This document shows positions 33,806 through 43,111 of a DNA stretch of 64,000 nucleotides, in pieces (position 1 is the stretch's first letter; each line of letters starts with the position of its first letter). Position numbers and translations under genes: made by a program. The notes under the pieces are model-generated. The model did no database searches. It worked only from the letters and a program-made list of their open reading frames with translations, and was not told the DNA's origin. The DNA is from Verticillium longisporum (Eukaryota; Ascomycota; Sordariomycetes; Glomerellales; Plectosphaerellaceae). Where the stretch lies: contig JAETXT010000002.1 of NCBI GenBank assembly GCA_019188255.1, forward strand, positions 4,402,001 to 4,466,000, written 5' to 3'.

Positions 33806-34905
33806 TGTTGGAAACAATGGACATGTGGTGTAGGCGGAGACTTTGGAAGGCAGCAAGATATCTAAGGTGCCTTTTCATGTAGCAGTCACAATCAAATGTC
33901 AGACTGACAGACAGAGATGGGAGCACCTTGACGGCCGAGAAAGGGGCACACAGGTGGGCCCAGCTGTCAGGCGTTGCATCACGTGATATGAGCATATCCA
34001 TGAGCAAGGCAACGACTCTATAATGTCCAGGTCAATGTGATGCATAGGTAGTGTGAGGAGAAAGAATGGAATAGGCATTGTGTTCATTCACCAGAAACCG
34101 GGAGACTGGCTATTGAATCTGGAGGAAAGAACGAAAGGTAGAAGTCGGTACAACGCGACGAGACAGTCTGGCGGAGCCGCAGTCGAGCGTTTCACACTGT
34201 ATACTTGCCTTGGCGGCCCCAGGTGGTAGCCGCGCCAGAGCTTCCCGTCCCGAATTGGCCCTCACCTTCACACTCACCTTCACCTCTCCAGTACTACCTG
34301 CGGCTCGAGGTCGATGAATGCGCTGCTATAGATTTGTCGCAAATCGTTTCGACGCAGCTTGAGCCTTCTTCTCCCTATCCTAATAAGCACGTTTTATCAA
34401 GGGTTGCGCGTCCATCTGACCCCGGGATGGGACTTACGACCAGTATACCTTAACAATCGAGCTCGTCTGGTCAAAGGAGGCCGAATTGCATAACCAGGTC
34501 AGTCAAAAGTTATCATTTCTCTCGGTGACGCATCCTCTCATACCCGAGAGCTCCCTGTTGCATCTGTTATTTATAATACTCTTTGGTCCTTGCATCCATG
34601 TCCTATACACCGGTATTGATGGTACTCGCTCGGCGACCAACGCCTCTCTTGCGCGGGCTTGCGAAGAGACATGTGTATACACCTCACCAATGTCACAAAT
34701 TCACTAGATGTTGATTTATTCGACCAACCCCACCGGCCTACTATCAGCCTTCCACTTTGCGAACATGCGATGTGCTGACGTACCTGCAGCTCCTCAAGCC
34801 TCGAAGCGCACCACTGGCGTGGCCCCATATCTGATCGATCCTCCTGGGAATCGGAGGCTTCCCTTCTCGAAAGCTCCCGGTCCCCGGTGTCCCAGAGGTC
34901 GACAG
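33806..34905. other. intergenic region upstream of HDA1
   Basis: About 1.1 kb. The HDA1 frame is open back to an ATG at 34708, but the residues between 34708 and 34906 do not look like an HDAC N-terminus, so I treat them as leader. One CACGTG lies at about 33980. No other gene is seen. Confidence 0.45.
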
Positions 34906-37349
34906 ATGCAGAAAGACGCCCCCGTGGACGGGGAGGACTGGCAGATGCGCGATGCCGCAGGATCCAACGGTGTTGCAGGGCCCCAGCCTCCTCCAGACCA
35001 GGGCCCCTCAGTCAACGGCACTACTTCCTCCGACGAGGAGTATGACGAAGGCTATGATGAGGAGTATGAGGAGTCAGAGGACGCCACCGTCGTATCTCAG
35101 TTGCGCCGACGGGGTCAGCTTCCAACAGGATGTTGTTACGATGATCGGATGAAGCTACACTGTAACGCCGACTTTACCTCTCATCCTCACCACCCGGAGG
35201 ACCCACGTCGCATAGAGGAGATCATCAAGGCTTTCAAGAAAGCTGGTTTGCTCTATACAGGGCCCGAAGCCAATGTTGCCAAGATTGTCCAGGAAACCCC
35301 GACAAAGTACATGTGGCGCATCGCGGCCCGCGAGGCAGCCAAGGAAGAGATTCTCCTCGCGCATACTCCAGATCACTATGCCTGGGTAGAGAACCTGTCG
35401 GCCATGTCCTACACCGAACTTCGTGCCCTCAGTGTAGAGCTCGACAAGGGCCGTGCCTCTCTCTATGTCGGCAGTCTGTCCTTTCCGGCGGCACTGCTAT
35501 CGTGTGGAGGCGCCATCGACACATGCAAGCAGGTTGTCGAGAGCAATGTCAAGAACGCCTTCGCTGTCATCCGGCCGCCAGGACACCATGCCGAGTACGA
35601 TCAGTCCCTCGGATTTTGTTTCTTCAACAACGTCCCAGTTGCTGTCAAGGTCTGCCAGCAGGAATACCCCGAAATCTGCCGCAAGGTTCTCGTGCTCGAC
35701 TGGGACGTTCATCATGGCAACGGCATTCAAAACATCTTCTACCAAGATCCAAACGTTCTCTACATATCCATACACGTCTATGAGAACGGTCAGTTTTACC
35801 CCGGCCAGCCTGAAGACCCCATGATACCGGATGGTGGTATGGAGCATTGCGGTACCGGCCCTGGTCTCGGCAAGAACATCAACATTGGCTGGCACGCGCA
35901 AGGCATGGGCGACGGCGAATACATGGCTGCCTTCCAAAGATCATCATGCCCATCGCAAAGGAGTTTAACCCTGATCTCGTAGTCATCTCGGCAGGTTTCG
36001 ATGCTGCTGACGGCGACGAGCTCGGTGGCTGCTTCGTTACGCCCCCGTGCTACGCCCACATGACGCACATGCTCATGTCTCTCGCCGACGGCAAGCTCGC
36101 CGTGTGTCTCGAAGGTGGCTACAACCTACGGGCGATATCAACATCCGCCGTCGCCGTCGCCCGGACGCTCATGGGCGAACCGCCCCCTAGAATGGAGATC
36201 CCCAAGATCAACCGGGATGCGGCTAGAGTCTTGGCCACGGTGCAAGCATACCAAGCGCCGTACTGGGAGTGCATGCGGCCCGGCATCGTCAATGTGGCTG
36301 ACATCCAGGACCAGCATGCGACGCGCTTGCACGACCACATTAGGCTCGGACAGCGGCAGGACCTCGCGACGCGTCACAACATGATCCCGCTTTACATCCA
36401 GCGAGACGTACTTTTCAAGGCGTATGAGAACCAAGTGCTGGTGACGCCAAACTTGCAAGAAACAGAACGTCTTCTGGTTATTCTGCATGACCCGTATGTC
36501 ATCATGCCCTACTGACAAATTATTTTACTGACCCTATAGGCCCCAACTGGTCGCCCAACCTGACTCTCATGACAACCATCTGGAGTCTCACAACGCGTGG
36601 ATTGTAAGCATAGTTCGAGGTCTACTGAAATGGCCCATGCTGACTCGGATTGTCACAGGTTGATCCGGTCGTCGAGTACATCGACTGGGCAGTAAGTCAG
36701 GGTTTTGGCGTCATGGACATCAACGTTCCAGCCTCGTTGCCTCAAGAAGAAGTGAGTCATTGAGAGGGCAGCCACACACCATGCACCCCATGCTGACGCA
36801 GCTCAGGACACGGATCCGTTTATCCCCCGCTCGCCAGAGAAGATCATGCAAGCCCAATTGCAGGAGTTGGTTTGCTATCTGTGGGACAATTACATCCAGC
36901 TTTACGAGAACGCTACAGAGATCTTCTTGTTGGGTGTAGGTAATGCCTACCTGGGAGTCAAGGTCCTCCTCATGGGCAGAGGTATGTTTGAGTGCGAGAC
37001 CAAGATAGGCCGACAGTGCTAACGAGTTGCAGACTGTAAGCCGCGCATCACAGGTGTCGTCAACTTTGTCACGGGCACGCTCCGCCCCGTCAAGTCAGAC
37101 GTGGACCCAGATCTGTCAGCCTGGTACAAGGAGCACTCACAGGTGTACATCGCGAGCGACCATTTGTGCTGGAAGAGCGAGGACTTGACGCGAAAGGTGC
37201 AGAAGCGGCGATTCGGCTCGGTCAAGCGGAGCCCGACCAACGGCCTCAGTAAGATGATGCAGCTCCACGCGGAAGACGTCCATGCCTGGATCTTGCAAGC
37301 CATTGCCAGCAACAAACCTGAGACGACAGACGATGAGAAGATGTCATGA
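34906..37349 (+). CDS. HDA1: class II histone deacetylase Hda1, with a frameshift in this copy
   Basis: Exons: 34906-36493, 36540-36603, 36659-36751, 36807-36981 and 37033-37349. The HDAC domain includes AVIRPPGHHAEYDQSLGFCF, LVLDWDVHHGNGIQN and SAGFDAADGDELGG, with the His-His pair and Asp/His zinc ligands. The C-terminal part (AWIVDPVVEYIDWAVSQGFG onward) is the Arb2-like domain of fungal Hda1. The enzyme deacetylates H3 and H2B in the nucleus. One base is missing at the AAA run 35936-35938: the frame then reads into a stop, while the next frame continues KIIMPIAKEFNPDLVVISAG. With one base added, the CDS is 2238 nt (745 aa), an exact multiple of three, which supports an assembly error. The start is uncertain: MQKDAPVDGEDWQMRD at 34906 is preferred, but upstream in-frame ATGs at 34708 and 34765 exist. 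Confidence 0.88.
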
Positions 37350-37975
37350 GGTAGAGGTAGAGAGTCGAGATTGGAGAGAATTTTGCTGCGAGTGGAATGT
37401 GGCTAGGCGATGGAGTTGGTTTGCGACGTCATTTCTGCACTATGAGGGGGATGGGTAGTTTGTGCGTGTACACCTATTGGCTTCCGTGAAGCACTTCGTC
37501 ATGGAATTGACTGAGACTTTCTAAGAGGCACTCCTTTACTTTACGCAAGCCATCGCGCGGAACGTGATTATGCGGATTCATGTCTTTGTGTTTGTTGCAA
37601 TTGATGAGCAGTATAAGCTAATGTCGAATACAGACCTGACCATCAGTTGCGAACAGGTGTAAGACGGTACCCCTGGCAGTTATACACGGACCGCTGCCGT
37701 TTCCTTATCGGCGCGTCTGATAAGCCCCCCTGCTCTTTCCCTACAGGGAAAAGTTTCCCTGACGCGGCGATCCACTCTCTGGAACCTCAACGACTTGGTC
37801 CTCTCGACCTCGTCAACCCGCCATACCTCGACGAAACCGCACTCAAACCACCAACTCCGCCGCGAACACGTCCTCTCGACCATCGAACACCATTGCGGCA
37901 TCAACTCTACGAAAATAAAACTGTGAAGAAGTACGACACACCGCTTGTGCGAAGCACCATCGTGCGAACCAAACG
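37350..37975. other. intergenic region HDA1 / RS-protein gene
   Basis: About 630 nt. The downstream frame is open back to 37647, but the translation there lacks conserved features and an intron follows the preferred ATG, so I take it as 5' leader and promoter. Confidence 0.45.
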
Positions 37976-40045
37976 ATGGATCGCGATCGCAGGAACCGGT
38001 AAGCAGCCTCATGGCGCCTTCCCTCCGGCCGCATCTCCCCAAAAGGCCTGCCTGTTCTCATACTCATGTGTGCAATTCAGGTTCGAGGACGGAGAGGTCA
38101 CTAGATATGGCGCCGGCGAATCATGGCGGCCCTTTCCCCGCGGCGACCATTCGCCCCGGAGAGCCCGCAGCCCACCTCCCCCCCGAGACCGTGACCGCGA
38201 CTGGGACCGCGACCGTGAGCGAGACAGGGATCGAGACCGCGACCGAGATCGAGACGTCAGAGACCGTGGCAGGGACAGAGAGCGGCCGCGGAGCCCGCCC
38301 CTCATCTCGGACAGCTACGTGCCTGGCCGGTCCCCGGGGCGGCCTGGCCGCTCGCCGCTGCCGAGGATGGGTCGTTCACCACCGAGACCTGGGAGATCAC
38401 CCCCGCGGCCTGTGAGATCACCCATAAGACCTGGAAGAACACCTCCGAGGCTTGGGAGGTCACCGCCGAGGCCTGGTCGATCGCCACCAAGACCAGGAAG
38501 GTCACCGCCGCGTATCGGGAGATCGCCACCCAGGATGGGACGCTCACCGTTGCGCCGAAGGTCTAGAAGTGCAGAGCGCTTCCGGCCGTTGAGGGACAGG
38601 TCACCTCGTGGGGGTGGTGATACGTGGAGGCGGAGGGAGAGGAGTCGCAGCCTGCAACGGCGCCCGTCGCCGCCGCCCAGACGTAGTCCATCTGGGAGGC
38701 GAACACCTTTGGGCAGGTCGCCTGCCATGAGGAATGATCGTATGGACAGGCCCAGGTCGCCGATGAGGCGTGACAACAGGGACAGACCGTTTGAGCGACG
38801 GGATGACAGGTATGAAAAACGTCTGTCGCTCAATAGCTATGATCGCGCTAACAGCTGTGCCAGGAGACGGTCCCGCTCCCCTTTCATTCGTGACAGAGGC
38901 TTCCCCGACAGATCGCCCATGAGAAGGTCTCCTGGGCCTCGTGGCGGATTCCGGGCCCGTTCACGAAGCCCAAGCCGTCGCGGGGGTGAGAGATATCAGT
39001 CAGGTCCATTCAACAGGCGCCCATCGCCGCCGCGGGATTCGGCCATGCCGTCCGCTATAAACTCACGATCAGCATCTGGGAAATCTTCTCCTCACCCACA
39101 ACCCGCGCGACCTCGCTCGCGTCCCCACTCTCGAGAAGGGGAACGTACACCTCAGCAGCCCAGCAACTCGACCTCCGTCGCGATTCGAGATGGTCCAAAA
39201 CCCGCGCCACAGGAACCTCCGCCTCCTGCTGCCTCGGCCGCCCGATCGCCGCCCCGTGGCAAGTCGCCTCCTCGCGGCAAGACGCCCCCACGCGGACCAG
39301 CCGCTCTGCGCGCGCCACACACCGGTCCTGCAGCCTGCCGAAACTTCACCGCACCCGCAGCTTCGCCATCCTCCACTACTGCCCCTCGGGCCCAGCCAGC
39401 CCCAGTGGCCCTCCGCCACGCGCCGAAGTCACGAGCCCGACCATCCCTCCCGCCGGCCCACGAGGCTACGTCGCGCAGCCCCGAGGCGGTAGCTTCAGCA
39501 ACCGTGGCCGCGGGAGCTGGTCCAACGGACCCCCTCCCCCACGGCACGCCCCCATCACTTCGCCTTCGCCCACGCTCGGTCAGGGCAACGGTCCCAGCAG
39601 CATCCCCACCGGTCCGCGCTCTAACCCTGCCAACTCGTCCGGACCCCCGACGCCCTCGATGACCTCGAAGCCCTTCAACCCACCCACGGGTCCCTCTGGG
39701 GGTGGTAGCGGCGGTGGAAGTGGAGGAGGAAGCGCACAGCACAACGCGCGCCCGACCCTCGCGCAGAGCATGCTCGCCGGTATGCCGCCCATCATCCCCG
39801 GCGGCAAGATCGACCCGGCCATGCTGCCCACCAGCCTCGGCGTCACTCGCGAGCTCGAGCCGCACTACCGCAAGCTCAAGGCCGAGGAGGAGAAGCTGCG
39901 CCACGAACTCGACGCCAAGCAGGGCAAGCTGAGGCAGGGCCTCGCCGTGTGGGACAGGCTCGAGCTCGAGAGCAAGGCGTGGAAGACGAGGGTCGACTTT
40001 AACGAGCAGAGCATGATGGGTCTCACGGAGGGGCCAGCCTTTTAG
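37976..40045 (+). CDS. RS-rich protein, SRRM1-like in composition, with a frameshift
   Basis: Exons 37976-37998, 38081-38809 and 38864-40045. The start is MDRDRRNR, then after intron 1 FEDGEVTRYGAGESWRPF. An Arg-Asp dipeptide run and an array of about ten degenerate heptads of the type GRSPPRP (nt 38325-38565) follow, then Ser-Arg and Pro-rich stretches. The C-terminus is conserved-looking: LAQSMLAGMPPIIPGGKIDP and a coiled coil ELEPHYRKLKAEEEKLRHEL. The reading frame breaks at the CCCC run 39382-39385. Adding one base joins it to PSGPPPRAEVTSPTIPP and gives 644 aa. The composition suggests a nuclear splicing or mRNP protein. I recognise no enzyme or RRM domain. Intron 2 (54 nt) is stop-free and in frame, so retention would add 18 residues. 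Confidence 0.75.
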
Positions 40046-40685
40046 GGGCTTTGCCTGGTTGGACTCCTCGTGCACTCGACCTCCCCCGTGCTGGACCCTC
40101 GCCTCCTCCGGCCCTGTTGAATGACAGGCTGGTGGGATTGTACGAGATTTGTAAATCTGGATGAAGCGCCAGAGTTGGCCGGTCCTCGGGACGGAGATGA
40201 TTCGCTTGGGTGTGGTTGGAAACCACTAGCTGAGAGACACTGTTTGTAGGACTAGATATGGATGGTTATCCACGCTGACGATACCCCAATGATGGTTAAT
40301 ACTTGTACAAATTCCTCATGACTCTGCGCATGGGCATGTCAAAGTGTTGAGCTCTGGATCGACGTTCGTCAGGACAATCCGGCATCGTCACGCCACTAGC
40401 ATGAGCATCCCACAACTCATGTCAGCTCGTACTTCTCATATCGTGAACCCTTCTTCTCTTCTTATACGTTGACATTCATAATTAGCGTGCTCCATACAGC
40501 CATCGTTCACTGCACCGTCGTAACTACAAACATCAAACAACATCTCATGATGCCGAGGCTCAAGTTTCAAGCGCAAGGGCAGGTGCCAACATCAAGTAGA
40601 CTACAGTCATGCTGGTCCAGACACAGACAGCGCACGATGCAAAACAGCAAAAGTGAAGGTCTCGTACGAGATGCGTCAGGAATTG
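40046..40685. other. intergenic region
   Basis: About 640 nt between the RS-protein gene and tRNA-Lys. No gene is seen; a TTTT at about 40648-40651 is a possible pol III stop for the minus-strand tRNA. Confidence 0.45.
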
Positions 40686-40758
40686 AGCCCAACGGGGGGC
40701 TCGAACCCCCAACCTTGAGATTAAGAGTCTCACGCTCTACCGATTGAGCTAGCCGGGC
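40686..40758 (-). tRNA. tRNA-Lys (CTT)
   Basis: Minus strand: acceptor arms GCCCGGC and GTTGGGC pair over seven positions with G-U at two. The D arm GCTCAATCGGTAGAGC, the anticodon stem TGAGA/TCTCA around CTCTTAA (anticodon CTT) and the T arm GGGGG-TTCGAGC-CCCCC are complete. There is no intron. Confidence 0.95.
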
Positions 40759-41539
40759 AGGCAGGTTGCTTGTTGTTGCAACCCGACTCGGGAGCGGAAT
40801 TCATGTTGCGGGTGTGCGTGGGGTTGGAGGGCGAACAGAGATTTTTTTTTTGCCTAGTATCTATCCGTCGCGGCGTGTCCGGCGGGTTTGGGGGGGATCG
40901 TGCCGGGGCTGGTTGGCGCGACGGTGTCGTCTGTCGGCCCACTCGAACACGAGCCCACCTGCATCCGAAAGAGAAGAGTTCAGCCGCGCTGGATATAAAA
41001 ACGGTGCAGATACGAGAGGACATGAGACGAGAGGACCGCATTGTATAGACAAAATAAGAATTCATATCGCGTTGCTTTTATGTAAGCAAACAGTCGCTTC
41101 TCAGAGCGTAGAACTTCTCCCTGCCACAGCCGCAGTGCAAAAGTGCCTCCTCCTACTGCTTCCTCCCCTCTCCATATATACACCAAATCAGACATCAAGT
41201 AACATTGAAAGTGTTCTGAAAACTGCCTCCCGGCCACCTTGATGAGACCCTCAGATTGTAAAGAAATAGTCGTGCGCCATGCGCTGTGTTGTATGTTCGT
41301 TTGAAAAGGAAACGGATTGTAGACATGGGGTGTGGTTGGTGGAGCCGCGTTGGCGATATTAGTGAATTTTTTTGAAAGTATTGTAAGCATGTGACGCATG
41401 ACCCGTGAGACCTCGAACGCCTTGTGTTCGATCGGCAAGACCGAAATGCCCGATGGGGGTGTGGAGGGGTATCTTCAGAAACAAAAAGAAACCCAACAGG
41501 CGCGGTGTTGAGCGATCTCTTCTTTTCTCATGGGCGAAA
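40759..41539. other. intergenic region
   Basis: About 780 nt. It should contain the upstream region of tRNA-Lys and the 3' UTR of the minus-strand membrane protein gene. A T8-T9 run lies near 40841. No gene is recognised. Confidence 0.45.
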
Positions 41540-42840
41540 CTAAAAGTTCTGCGAGATACCCGCACTCTGCTGCGGGTAGTGTGAGGGGCTTTCGATACGC
41601 GTGTTGCGTCGCGCCGGGTTGTCCTGAATGATGGGCTGCCCCGGCAGCTCCGAAGGGCGCCCGTCACCGTTGTAAGCGTCCTGGCCGTAAGGGTTGCTCG
41701 ACCCGTACTGGTCGTAGTAACCGTTGCCGCCGGCACCGCTGTACGCCATGCCGACACCTTCGGCCGCGCTCGAGCCGTCAGAACGGCCGGCAGCGCTGTA
41801 AGAGGAAGAGGCATTAGACGGGCCGCGCTGAACACCGTTGGCGCGGTTCAGGGCAGCGGAGGGACCCATGGCGCCGAGAATCTCGCCATCACCACCGTAC
41901 TGGTTCTCGTTGAGCAGGTGCTCGCCTGAACGTGTGTCAGAAATGTTGCCGTGGGTTTGCGAAGTGATATCCGAGTAAGCCTGACCTGTGTTGCCGCCAG
42001 ACATGGTGGTCGACGCCTTGCGTCCGGTGGAGCCAGCGAGAGTAGTGGTGCCCCAGCCGCGGTAACCGGCTGATGAGGCATCCTCGCGCATCTCATACGA
42101 ACCGTCACCTCCGGCACCACCCACAGCGGGGATCGTCGGATCAGCGTTCGGGTTATAGGCGTAATCCTCAACCTCCTTGCGTCGCTCCTCCTCAGCATCC
42201 TTCTTGGCCTTTCGCTTGCGCCAGAAGTAAAGACCAGCGAGGATGATGAGGGCGACAGCTACAATGGGCACGACAACGGCGACAGCGATCTTACCGCCGC
42301 TGCTGAGGCCACCACCACCGCCACCTCCAGGGCTGATGGGACCGTTGGTTCCAGTACTCGTCGCAGCAGTGCTCTCGCTGGTGGTCGACGCACGAGGGGC
42401 TGTCGTAGTAATAGTGCGAATGACAGTGCTGGTCTGGCCGCCGGGGTTGGTCACGACAGAAGACTCAACAGTGGTAATCTGCGTCGACGCGGGAGCCTGT
42501 TCAGAAGTGGTGGGCTGCGTCGTCGTCTCGGGAGCGGGGGGCGTTGAGGTCGTGCTAGGCTCGGGCGCCGGAGCAGGCGCGGAAGTCGACGTAGATGGCG
42601 CAGGGGTGGAGGCTGTGATGTTGTCGATGTGGTTGCTGGGGCCGGAGGCGTCGAGGGGGAGGGCACCACAGCAGTAGGGCTGCTGGGCGCGGGAGCTGGA
42701 GATCCGCCAGCCGTGGTCGAAGGAGAAGTGGCGGGGTTGGCCGGGGTGGAGGTTGCGGCACCAGTGGGCGTGCTAACAATGGGCGAAGCCACAGGAGAAC
42801 CCGACGGCAGGACCGGGGATTGAGTGTTGTTGTCAGACAT
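41540..42840 (-). CDS. Mid2-like single-pass membrane protein, with a frameshift
   Basis: The ATG at 42840 (MSDNNTQSPVLPSGSPVASP) opens a Ser/Thr/Pro-rich extracellular region. One transmembrane helix follows (GGKIAVAVVVPIVAVALIIL), then a basic stop-transfer FWRKRKAKKD and a cytoplasmic tail (VEDYAYNPNADPTIPAV, ending RIESPSHYPQQSAGISQNF). This is the plan of Mid2/Wsc-type wall-stress sensors, though no WSC cysteine domain is present and no signal peptide is visible. The frame breaks at the GGGG run 42603-42606. Adding one base gives 433 aa and a continuous Ser/Thr-rich region. The start is supported by a leader intron whose acceptor lies 36 nt upstream. A role in cell-wall stress signalling is inferred only from architecture. 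Confidence 0.75.
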
Positions 42841-42876
42841 GATGGAGATTCGTCGCGGTTTCGATTAACGATTATT

Positions 42877-43111
42877 CTGCCGACATTGGTAATGTTAGCC
42901 AACGTGTAACGTGTCGAGGTAGAGGCCAGTGGCGTGACACGGATGAGATTTTTTTATTTGGAATGACGATGCAGAGCAAACGAGGCCTCGATGTGGTTCA
43001 CGAGCTGCAATGGCACGCTGCAGAGCAAGTTGATCCGTCCCAAAGGTATGGACGCGGAGACATGTGTGGGCAAACAAGCATGAAGTGTGGCGTCGGAACA
43101 AAGCAACTTAC
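42877..43111 (-). other. 5' leader intron of the Mid2-like gene
   Basis: Minus-strand GTAAGT donor at 43111, GCTAAC branch and GGCAG acceptor at 42877-42879. It is 235 nt, longer than the coding introns here. No ATG remains between the splice junction and the start at 42840, which supports that start. Confidence 0.65.

Noticed and set aside
36692..36750. Reading GTAAGT at 36692 as a constitutive HDA1 intron
   Set aside because: The residues that would be removed (AVSQGFGVMDINVP) belong to the conserved Arb2 domain and are in frame, so the GTAAGT is treated as exonic.
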